A DNA stretch of 8,957 nt from NCBI GenBank assembly GCA_023436525.1, contig JAEZIW010000188.1, positions 1 through 8,957 on the forward strand, given 5' to 3'. Below are positions 1 through 5,792 of the stretch, one piece after another; the stretch's first letter is position 1; each line of letters begins with the position of its first letter. Below the pieces are notes generated by a model. That model worked only from the letters and a program-made list of their open reading frames with translations. It searched no databases and was not told the origin of the DNA. The stretch comes from Bacillota bacterium (GTDB lineage: Bacteria; Bacillota; Clostridia; Christensenellales; SZUA-584). Both the position numbers and the translations under genes were made by a program.

Positions 1-86
1 GATGTATGTTCACAAGCAGAACAAGGCGGCATCGATATCGAAATATACCGGAATTCAACAGTAATAAACAGAAAGAGACAACATAA

Positions 87-1760
87 ATGCAATACAAAAC
101 GGATTTACAAATCGCTCGGGAAGCGGAACTGGTGCCCATTTCGCAGATTGCGCACAACGCGGGCATACTGGAAAACGAGCTGATACCATTCGGTAACAAA
201 AAGGCGAAGGTATCCCTTTCGATACTGCAGCGTATGAAGGACAAAGGCGATGCCAAGCTGATACTTGTTTCGGCGATTAACCCCACTCCGGCAGGCGAGG
301 GAAAAACAACCATATCCATCGGCCTTGGCGATGCGCTGAAGAGAAGCGGCAAGAAGGTGTGTCTCGCATTGCGAGAACCGTCGCTCGGTCCGGTTTTCGG
401 CATGAAGGGCGGCGCGGCAGGCGGCGGTTATGCGCAGGTGATACCGATGGAGGATATCAATCTGCATTTTACGGGCGATATTCACGCCGTGACGGCGGCG
501 AACAACCTTTTATGCGCATTGGTCGACAATCACATTCAGCACGGCAATGAGCTGAAAATCGATCCGCGACGTATCACGATCAAGCGCTGCATGGATATCA
601 ACGACAGGCAATTAAGGTCCATCACGTGCGGGCTGGGCGGCCGTGCCAACGGCATGCCGCGTGAAGACAGCTTTGATATCACCGCGGCTTCTGAGGTGAT
701 GGCGGTGCTGTGCCTTGCGAGTGATCTTCATGATTTGAAAGAACGCCTATCGCGCATTAAGGTGGCGTATACGTACGACGAGCGCCCCGTGACGGCGGGC
801 GAACTGAAAGCGGCGGGTGCAATGGCGGTGCTGCTGAAAGACGCGATAATGCCAAACCTCGTGCAGACGCTTGAGCAAACGCCGTGTCTGATGCACGGCG
901 GGCCGTTTGCGAACATTGCGCACGGCTGCAACAGCTACATAGCCACTTACATGGCGATGCATCTGGCCGACTATGTGGTCACCGAAGCGGGCTTCGGCGC
1001 AGACCTCGGCGCGGAGAAGTTTTTGGATATCAAGTGCCGACAGACCGGGCTTTGGCCCGATGCGGCAGTGATTGTGGTGACGATACGTGCGCTGAAAAGC
1101 CACGGCGGTAAAGCGAAGGATACGCTGTCAGAGCCGGATGAGGATGCGCTGATTCGCGGGATGAGTAACCTTGATAAGCACATTGAGAACTTGAAGGGCT
1201 TTTACGGCCTGCCGGTGACGGTGGCGATCAACCAGTTTGCCACCGATAGCCCGGAGGAGATTGCGCTGGTGCAAAAGCTGTGCCGCGCGAAGGGTGTAAC
1301 GGCGGTGCCCACCACAGTGTGGGAAAATGGCGGCGAAGGCGGCCTTGCGCTCGCGGAGGAGGTTATTCGCGTTGCCGACAAAGGAAGCCCCACACATCCG
1401 TATGAGCTTTGCGACGATATTAAAACGAAAATCGAAAAGCTCGCCAAAACGATATACGGCGCAAGCGAGGTGCATTATTCGGCGGGTGTTGCAAAATCCA
1501 TTGAAGCGCTCAGCAGAAACGGTTATGCGCAGCTGCCGATCTGTGTTGCAAAAACGCAGTACTCGCTCTCGCACGACCCGAAGCTGACAGGGCGCCCGAG
1601 CGGCTTTATTTTCACGGTGCGCAACATTAAGCTATCAGCGGGTGCCGGGTTTATCGTGGTGCTTGCGGGAGATATGATGACGATGCCGGGGCTGCCCAAG
1701 AGCCCCGCTGCCGAGCAGATCACGATAGACGACGAAGGACGTATTGACGGTCTGTTCTAA
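87..1760 (+). CDS. fhs: Formate--tetrahydrofolate ligase (10-formyl-THF synthetase)
   Basis: This cytoplasmic enzyme joins formate to tetrahydrofolate using ATP, giving 10-formyl-THF for purine synthesis, formyl-Met-tRNA and, in acetogens, the methyl branch of the Wood-Ljungdahl pathway. The 557-residue length is normal for the family. Visible features are the ATP-binding loop TPAGEGKTT (residues 67-75), the conserved EPSLGPVFGMKGGAAGGG stretch (about 97-114), TGDIHAVTAANN (about 129-140), EAGFGADLGAEKF, and a C-terminal GDMMTMPGLPKSPAAE. The first ATG (87) is chosen because the protein aligns from its N-terminus with what I know of the family; its ribosome binding site is weak (AAAGAG, 9 bases upstream). 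No clear terminator follows directly, so transcripts may run into the small peptide unit downstream. The gene alone does not prove acetogenesis, since many fermentative clostridia carry fhs. Confidence 0.98.
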   Translation: MQYKTDLQIAREAELVPISQIAHNAGILENELIPFGNKKAKVSLSILQRMKDKGDAKLILVSAINPTPAGEGKTTISIGLGDALKRSGKKVCLALREPSLGPVFGMKGGAAGGGYAQVIPMEDINLHFTGDIHAVTAANNLLCALVDNHIQHGNELKIDPRRITIKRCMDINDRQLRSITCGLGGRANGMPREDSFDITAASEVMAVLCLASDLHDLKERLSRIKVAYTYDERPVTAGELKAAGAMAVLLKDAIMPNLVQTLEQTPCLMHGGPFANIAHGCNSYIATYMAMHLADYVVTEAGFGADLGAEKFLDIKCRQTGLWPDAAVIVVTIRALKSHGGKAKDTLSEPDEDALIRGMSNLDKHIENLKGFYGLPVTVAINQFATDSPEEIALVQKLCRAKGVTAVPTTVWENGGEGGLALAEEVIRVADKGSPTHPYELCDDIKTKIEKLAKTIYGASEVHYSAGVAKSIEALSRNGYAQLPICVAKTQYSLSHDPKLTGRPSGFIFTVRNIKLSAGAGFIVVLAGDMMTMPGLPKSPAAEQITIDDEGRIDGLF

Positions 1761-1815
1761 AGATTGTGTATTCTTTATGAATATTAAAAGGAAACGGTGT
1801 CTTTTTATTCGATTA

Positions 1816-1824
1816 TGGTATAAT
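1816..1824 (+). promoter_or_regulatory. Extended -10 promoter for the small membrane peptide
   Basis: TGG followed by a perfect TATAAT (1819-1824) forms an extended -10 element 31 bases before the ATG at 1856. No good -35 hexamer is seen at the usual distance, which is acceptable for an extended -10 promoter. It lies in the gap after fhs and would drive only the 38-codon gene. Confidence 0.6.
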
Positions 1825-1855
1825 GAAACCGCAATCATCTTTAAGGAGCCGTAAT

Positions 1856-1972
1856 ATGAAAAAGAAAACCGCCGCCGTGGTGTTGGTGATTCTTGTCATC
1901 ATAGCCGGAGCGGCAGTCGGAGTCATCTTTTTTTTAAGCCAGCTGCAGTTTCTCCCCACCGCGGGGATGTGA
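1856..1972 (+). CDS. Small single-pass membrane peptide, 38 aa, function unknown
   Basis: I do not recognise a family for this 38-codon gene. The N-terminus is basic (MKKKTAA), followed by about 20 hydrophobic residues (roughly 8-27, rich in V, I, L, A and G), then a short tail beginning SQLQF and ending in PTAGM. This predicts one transmembrane helix, probably with the N-terminus inside. It has everything expected of a real gene: an extended -10 TATAAT at 1819-1824, a strong AAGGAG ribosome binding site (1843-1848) seven bases before the ATG, and a possible terminator after the stop. It could be a small regulatory or stress-type membrane peptide, a toxin-like peptide, or the remnant of a longer secreted protein whose distal part was lost when the neighbouring repeats arrived. 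The tail is too short to tell. Gene reality is likely; function is not inferable. Confidence 0.6.
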   Translation: MKKKTAAVVLVILVIIAGAAVGVIFFLSQLQFLPTAGM

Positions 1973-1988
1973 AAGTTCAACAAAGAGC

Positions 1989-2022
1989 GGCCGAATGCGT
2001 CAAAAACAATCGGCTGTTTTTT
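1989..2022 (+). terminator. Possible intrinsic terminator after the small peptide gene
   Basis: GCCGA (1990-1994) can pair with TCGGC (2010-2014), followed one base later by six T residues (2017-2022) and TATTT. The stem is only about 5 bp with a long loop, so it is a weak example. Its position 17 bases after the peptide stop and its T-run support the call. It could also end read-through transcripts from fhs. Confidence 0.45.
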
Positions 2023-2030
2023 ATTTGAAA

Positions 2031-2146
2031 GCAATCCTCCGTCGCACTGCGTGCGCCACCTCCTTTCAAAAGGAGGCTTAGTTTCACTGTTCCGTAAAAA
2101 GGCTCCTTTGGTAAAGGAGCTGTCAGCTTTGCTGACTGAGGATTGT
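2031..2146. repeat. Palindromic REPIN/MITE-like element, copy A (116 bp)
   Basis: The ends are imperfect inverted repeats: CAATCCTCCGTC at the left against GACTGAGGATTG at the right (one mismatch in 12). Each arm holds two nested hairpins. On the left are CGCAC-TGC-GTGCG (about 2043-2055) and CCTCCTT-TCAA-AAGGAGG. On the right are GCTCCTTT-GGT-AAAGGAGC (about 2102-2120) and GTCAGC-TTT-GCTGAC (2122-2136). The spacer between the arms is short (about 25 bases). There is no coding capacity. Copy B at 2361-2519 has the same plan, which shows a mobile or amplified family. Such non-autonomous elements usually rely on a transposase elsewhere. An AAA on both flanks could be a minimal target duplication, but it is too short to trust. 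Confidence 0.75.
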
Positions 2147-2179
2147 AAATCCGGCAGTTGACGGAGGAACTTTGAAGCT

Positions 2180-2224
2180 CACGATATCATCGTGTGTTAC
2201 GCGGGCGGGTCAGAGACGCCGCCC
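2180..2224. repeat. Tandem hairpins, probable intergenic repeat fragment
   Basis: Two hairpins lie close together: CACGAT-ATC-ATCGTG (2180-2194), and GGGCGG (2203-2208) paired with CCGCCC (2219-2224) around an inner GTC-AGA-GAC. GC-rich inverted repeats of the GGGCGG...CCGCCCCTAC style are, from memory, common dispersed intergenic repeats in clostridial genomes. That family assignment is an inference. No gene is present here. Confidence 0.45.
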
Positions 2225-2269
2225 CTACATTTCGAAGCATTATTGTTTAACATAAAAAAAGAGTATTCC

Positions 2270-2290
2270 TATACCCCGAAGGGGTATAAT
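2270..2290 (+). promoter_or_regulatory. Operator-like palindrome overlapping a TATAAT box
   Basis: TATACCCCGAAGGGGTATA (2270-2288) is a perfect 8-bp inverted repeat around GAA, and its right half runs into TATAAT (2285-2290). The pattern, runs of C and G flanked by TA-rich ends and overlapping a -10 box, resembles operators of the CsoR copper-sensor family. No copper-handling gene follows and no clear -35 hexamer is seen, so this is either a relic, part of a repeat, or a hairpin. Resemblance only. Confidence 0.3.
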
Positions 2291-2301
2291 TGCATGGTTT
2301 G

Positions 2302-2361
2302 GCCGACAAAAATCACTCAGAACGACACGAAGGTCGTTCACTACGTTTCGTGGTTTGTCCG
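2302..2361. repeat. Imperfect palindromic repeat with central hairpin
   Basis: The core is GAACGAC-ACGAAG-GTCGTTC (2320-2339, 7-bp stem). Outer inverted ends CCGACAAA (2303-2310) and TTTGTCCG (2354-2361) match in 7 of 8 positions. TGGTTTGGCCG (2295-2305) and TGGTTTGTCCG (2351-2361) also form an 11-base near-direct repeat. The right end abuts copy B of the larger element. Probably another non-coding dispersed repeat; no gene is seen. Confidence 0.4.
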
Positions 2362-2519
2362 CAATCCTCCGTCACGCTGCGTGCGCCACCTCCTTTCAAA
2401 AGGAGGCCTTTTCCGAGATATACATTGGGAGGATACAAAAAAACGTCTATGCTTCGATCAAACAGTTGCGTTCAGGCTCCTTTAAAAAGGAGCTGTCAGC
2501 GTATGCTGACTGAGCATTG
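2361..2519. repeat. Palindromic REPIN/MITE-like element, copy B (159 bp)
   Basis: The arms match copy A (2031-2146). The left arm differs only in the small hairpin (GTCACGCTGC here, GTCGCACTGC there), and both versions still fold. The CCTCCTT-TCAA-AAGGAGG hairpin (2389-2406) is identical. The right arm has GCTCCTT-TAAA-AAGGAGC (about 2476-2493) and GTCAGC-GTAT-GCTGAC (2495-2510), then TGAGCATTG, which pairs with the left CAATCCTC with one mismatch. The interior (about 2408-2473) is longer than in copy A and unrelated to it. The conserved ends with a variable middle fit a non-autonomous mobile element. Confidence 0.75.
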
Positions 2520-2544
2520 ATATCACAGACTCTTTTTCGCACTT

Positions 2545-2576
2545 AAAACAAAAGCTCCCGGTTGAAAACGGGAGCT
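2545..2576 (-). terminator. Intrinsic terminator of the gltX-side gene cluster
   Basis: On the minus strand a perfect 8-bp stem AGCTCCCG / CGGGAGCT (2569-2576 with 2553-2560) encloses an 8-base loop and is followed by TTTTGTTTT (tail ending at 2545). It begins ten bases after the gltX stop codon and should end the leftward transcript before the repeat region. Confidence 0.85.
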
Positions 2577-2585
2577 GACTTTGAG

Positions 2586-4040
2586 TTATTGACCAAGTTT
2601 TTTCAAGCTGACATCGAGCCGCCGCAGCGTCTCCTCTTTACCCAAAAGACACGCCGCTTCCACGGCACCGCCCGGCGTCACCTCGGTGCCGGTAATCGCA
2701 ATGCGCAGCGGCCAGAGCAGCTGCCCGTTTTTTATACCAAGCCGTTCCACCAGCGCGTGCAGCGCTTCCTTCAATGCTTCAAGCGAATAATCGGTCTGCG
2801 CTTCGAGCAGTGCCTTGGCTTCTTGCAGCATCGGCGCCGACGATTCCGCGTCTGTCTTCATCTTCTTGTGCGTATACAGCGCGATGTCGTAATCCGGCAT
2901 CTGCTTTAAAAACGCAAGCTTGCCCGGTATCTCATCGAGCCGCTCGAGCCGCGGCTGTATCAGCTCGGTAATCAGGCCAAGATCAAACGCTTCCACGCCC
3001 GCTTCTGCAAAATACGGCATCGCTGTTTCAATAAACGCCTCTTTGCTAAGCGCCCGGATATACTGCGCGTTCATCCACGTCAGCTTATCCACATCAAATA
3101 TCGCGGACGATTTGGACAGCCCCTCAATGTGAAACGCCTGTATCAGCTCATCCAGCGTGAAAATCTCCTGCTCGGTGCCCGGGCTCCACCCGAGCAGCGC
3201 GATGTAATTGATCAGCGCTTCTTTGAGATACCCCTTCTTGATAAAATCGTCAAACGACGCATCACCGTGACGCTTTGAGAGCTTTCGCTGCTTGTCCTTC
3301 ATCACCACGGGCAGGTGAATGTACGCCGGAATGTCCCACCCGAATGCGCGGTACAGATGATTGTACTTGGGTGTGGACGAAAGGTATTCGACCCCGCGGA
3401 TCACATGCGTGATGCCCATTAAATGATCGTCCACCACGTTCGCAAGATTGTATGTGGGCATGCCATCTGCTTTCAGCAGCACGTTGTCGTCAAGATCGGC
3501 ATTGGGCACCGTGATAGCACCGAATACCGCATCGGTATACGTGGTCTCGCCCGTGCGCGGAATGTTCTGGCGAATCACATACGGCTCGCCCGCGCACAGT
3601 CTTTTTTGTATCTCCTCTTCAGAAAGAGAGAGACAATGCTTGTCGTAGGTGTATGTTTGCCCATTGGCCTCGGCCTTTGCGCGTTCCTCCGCGAGGCGCT
3701 CCTTGGTGCAAAAGCAGCGGTAGGCTGCGCCGGATTTCACGAGCATTTCCGCATGCTCTTTGTAGATATCGGCACGCTCGCTCTGAATGTACGGGCCGCA
3801 GGGGCCGCCCACATCCGGGCCTTCGTCGTAATTGAGGCCGGTTTGACGCAACGTATTATAAATCACGTCCTTCGCGCCTTCCACCTCGCGGCCTGTGTCG
3901 GTATCTTCAATGCGCAGCAGAAAAGCACCGCCGTGCTTGCGCGCAAACAGCCACGCGTAAAGCGCGGTTCGAAGGCCTCCGATATGCAGATAGCCCGTGG
4001 GGCTGGGGGCAAAACGTGTGCGTATTTCACTCATAAACAT
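2586..4040 (-). CDS. gltX: Glutamate--tRNA ligase (GluRS)
   Basis: This class I aminoacyl-tRNA synthetase attaches glutamate to tRNA-Glu in the cytoplasm. Numbering from the methionine at 4034 (482 residues, normal for the family), RFAPSPTGYLHIGG (7-20) carries the HIGH-type signature, RIEDTD (41-46) follows, and KLSKRHGD (251-258) is the KMSKS-type loop. A CFC pair (Cys107, Cys109) and Cys134 sit where many bacterial GluRS bind zinc, but the usual final His is not evident. The C-terminal half is the alpha-helical anticodon-binding region. The start is uncertain: ATG at 4040 or 4034. An in-frame TTG at 4079 is rejected because it overlaps the ribosome binding site (AAAGGAG, 4069-4075). A hairpin separates that site from the ATG codons. 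The gene follows glnS by about 50 bases and is the last of its cluster. With GlnRS next door, a discriminating GluRS is plausible but not shown. Confidence 0.97.
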   Translation of the reverse strand: MFMSEIRTRFAPSPTGYLHIGGLRTALYAWLFARKHGGAFLLRIEDTDTGREVEGAKDVIYNTLRQTGLNYDEGPDVGGPCGPYIQSERADIYKEHAEMLVKSGAAYRCFCTKERLAEERAKAEANGQTYTYDKHCLSLSEEEIQKRLCAGEPYVIRQNIPRTGETTYTDAVFGAITVPNADLDDNVLLKADGMPTYNLANVVDDHLMGITHVIRGVEYLSSTPKYNHLYRAFGWDIPAYIHLPVVMKDKQRKLSKRHGDASFDDFIKKGYLKEALINYIALLGWSPGTEQEIFTLDELIQAFHIEGLSKSSAIFDVDKLTWMNAQYIRALSKEAFIETAMPYFAEAGVEAFDLGLITELIQPRLERLDEIPGKLAFLKQMPDYDIALYTHKKMKTDAESSAPMLQEAKALLEAQTDYSLEALKEALHALVERLGIKNGQLLWPLRIAITGTEVTPGGAVEAACLLGKEETLRRLDVSLKKLGQ

Positions 4041-4087
4041 GACAATGCGGCCAAAAGGGCCGCACAATCTCCTTTCCAAAGGGGGTT
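4041..4087 (-). promoter_or_regulatory. Structured gltX leader: SD and hairpin before the start codon
   Basis: On the minus strand a good AAAGGAG (4069-4075) lies 28 bases from the ATG at 4040 and 34 from that at 4034, too far for normal initiation. The gap contains a perfect hairpin, GCGGCC-CTTTT-GGCCGC (4047-4063), flanked by direct repeats ATTGT (4064-4068 and 4042-4046). If the hairpin forms, the effective spacing falls to about 11 bases for the 4040 ATG. The upstream CCCCCTTT may also pair weakly with the SD. There is no T-tract, so it is not a terminator. Confidence 0.5.
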
Positions 4088-4090
4088 ATA

Positions 4091-5725
4091 CTATGCTTTG
4101 TAGCTGTCCTTCAAATTCACAATCAGGTTAAACACGAGCTTATCGGGCGTGCTGTCCGTGTCGGTGCAAAAATACCCCTGACGCAGGAACTGGAACTTAT
4201 CACCGACGGCGGTGTTCCTGCCGGCTTGCTCAATCAGCGCGTTCGGCAGAATTTTCAGCGACTCGCTGTTCAAACGACCCGAGAAATCGCCCTCGCCTTC
4301 GTTGAGCAGAAAATCGTAAAGGCGCACCTCACACGGCACGGCGCTGGCGGCATCCACCCAGTGCAGCGTTCCTTTGATCTTGCGGCCTGCCGTAGCACCG
4401 CCCGTTTTGGAATCGGGGTCGTAGGTGCAGCGCAGCTCGGTGACGTTGCCGTGTTCATCTTTGATAACGCTTTCGCATTTGATGATGTACGCATCTTTCA
4501 GGCGCACTTCCCTGCCGGGTGCCAGCCGGAAAAACTTGCCCGGCGGGTCTTCCATGAAGTCGGTGCGTTCAATATATATTTCCCGGGAGAAGCTGACATC
4601 GCGCAGACCTGCCTCCTCATTCTTCGGCAGGTTTTCGGATGTGACGGTTTCGCCGTCTCCCTCGTAGTTCTCAATCACGACCTTTAACGGATCGAGCACG
4701 GCCATGCGGCGCAGCGCCACCTGCCCCAGATGCTCACGCACGCAATGATCGAGCAGCCCCGCATCCACCTCGCTGTTCGATTTGGCAACACCGATACGCT
4801 CACAGAAGTCGCGAATGGCTTCGGGTGTGAAGCCGCGCCGTCTGAGCCCGGATAGTGTGGGCATACGCGGGTCGTCCCAGCCCGAAACAAATTTTTCGTC
4901 GACAAGTTTTTTCAGATACCGCTTGCTCATAATCGTGCGCGTTAGGTTCAGCCGCGCAAATTCATACTGGTGCGGTGCGGGGTCGCACTCACAGTGCTCA
5001 ATCACCCAGTCATAAAGCGGGCGGTGGTCTTCAAACTCCAGCGTGCATATGCTGTGGCTGATGCTTTCATAGGCGTCTTCAAGCGGATGCGCGTAGTCGT
5101 ACATCGGGTAAATGCACCAGTCATCGCCCGTGCGGTGATGTGCTGAATGGAGTATGCGGTAAATAACCGGGTCACGCATGTTAAGGTTCGGGCTCGCCAT
5201 ATCGATTTTTGCGCGCAGCACCTTCTCGCCGTCCGCGTATTTGCCGCTTTTCATATCTAAAAAAAGCTGTCTGTTTTCCTCGATGCTTCGGTCTCTGTAA
5301 GGGCTGTTTTTGCCGGGCTCCGTGAGTGTGCCGCGGAATTCGCGTATTTGCTCCGCGTTTAAATCGCAGACGTAGGCAAGACCTTTATCGATCAGCTTCA
5401 GCGCGCAGTCGAACATATATCCAAAGTAGTCAGACCCGTACAGAACGGCCGCCGGTTCAAAGCCGAGCCAGCGTACATCGCGCTCAATACTGCGGATGTA
5501 TTCCTGATCTTCCTTAACCGGGTTGGTATCGTCATAACGCAGGTTGCAGATGCCCCCGTATTTGATGGCTGTTCCGAAATTCAGGCATATCGATTTGGCA
5601 TGGCCGATGTGCAGGTAGCCGTTGGGTTCGGGCGGAAACCGCGTAACGATGCTGCTGACGCGTCCGGCTTCGAGATCGCCGTCGATAATCTCCTCTATGA
5701 AATTGCGTGCCTTTGATTCTGTCAT
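4091..5725 (-). CDS. glnS: Glutamine--tRNA ligase (GlnRS)
   Basis: This enzyme charges tRNA-Gln with glutamine directly, replacing the indirect GatCAB amidation route used by most Gram-positive bacteria. At 544 residues it is close to the family norm (E. coli about 554). RFPPEPNGYLHIGHAKSI (29-46) contains the class I HIGH motif; the E in PPEPNG is typical of GlnRS, where GluRS has PSPTG. LRYDDTNP (62-69) and TIMSKRYLKKLV (264-275, the KMSKS loop) follow, then the two beta-barrel anticodon-binding domains, ending in a GYFC...LVFNLIVNLKD pattern like other GlnRS. GGAGG lies eight bases before the ATG. It sits about 54 bases after pyrG and 50 before gltX. GlnRS in bacteria is regarded as a horizontally acquired eukaryotic-type enzyme and is patchy in clostridia. 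Nothing in base composition marks this copy as recent. Confidence 0.97.
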   Translation of the reverse strand: MTESKARNFIEEIIDGDLEAGRVSSIVTRFPPEPNGYLHIGHAKSICLNFGTAIKYGGICNLRYDDTNPVKEDQEYIRSIERDVRWLGFEPAAVLYGSDYFGYMFDCALKLIDKGLAYVCDLNAEQIREFRGTLTEPGKNSPYRDRSIEENRQLFLDMKSGKYADGEKVLRAKIDMASPNLNMRDPVIYRILHSAHHRTGDDWCIYPMYDYAHPLEDAYESISHSICTLEFEDHRPLYDWVIEHCECDPAPHQYEFARLNLTRTIMSKRYLKKLVDEKFVSGWDDPRMPTLSGLRRRGFTPEAIRDFCERIGVAKSNSEVDAGLLDHCVREHLGQVALRRMAVLDPLKVVIENYEGDGETVTSENLPKNEEAGLRDVSFSREIYIERTDFMEDPPGKFFRLAPGREVRLKDAYIIKCESVIKDEHGNVTELRCTYDPDSKTGGATAGRKIKGTLHWVDAASAVPCEVRLYDFLLNEGEGDFSGRLNSESLKILPNALIEQAGRNTAVGDKFQFLRQGYFCTDTDSTPDKLVFNLIVNLKDSYKA

Positions 5726-5767
5726 ACGATTTCCTCCAATGGGAACCCTCTGTTTATTCTTTGAATG

Positions 5768-5792
5768 AACAAGCCCGGCTTATTTGCCGGAC
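5768..5792 (-). terminator. Hairpin over the pyrG stop codon, possible weak terminator
   Basis: On the minus strand GTCCGGC (5786-5792) pairs with GCCGGGC (5773-5779), including one G-T pair, and the pyrG TAA stop lies in the six-base loop. The tail (TTGTTCATT) is not a clean T-run, so termination would be partial at best. It may reduce read-through from pyrG into glnS or protect the mRNA 3' end. Confidence 0.35.

Noticed and set aside
1..86. Possible tail of an upstream rightward gene before fhs
   Set aside because: Two frames could end here (TAATAA at 62-67, or TAA at 84-86 touching the fhs ATG), and the remaining frame runs on into fhs. None has a recognisable C-terminus, so no choice can be supported.
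2031..2519. CRISPR array
   Set aside because: There are only two long copies with inverted arms and unequal interiors. There are no short regular direct repeats with uniform spacers, and no cas genes.
2192..2520. Rightward open frames of 97 and 76 codons in the repeat region
   Set aside because: They run through the palindromic repeats, read the hairpin arms as peptide, have no convincing ribosome binding site and resemble no protein.
4041..4079. TTG at 4079 as the gltX start
   Set aside because: The extra codons translate the ribosome binding site and hairpin (ERRLCGPFGRIV), and GluRS proteins normally begin a few residues before RFAPSPTG.
3423..4103. Rightward 226-codon frame antisense to gltX
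   Set aside because: It mirrors the codon bias of gltX, lacks family features and has no translation signal; gltX on the other strand is unmistakable.
4041..5780. T-box riboswitch for the aminoacyl-tRNA synthetase genes
   Set aside because: The gaps before glnS and gltX are about 50 bases, far too short for a T-box leader, and no T-box consensus or antiterminator is visible.
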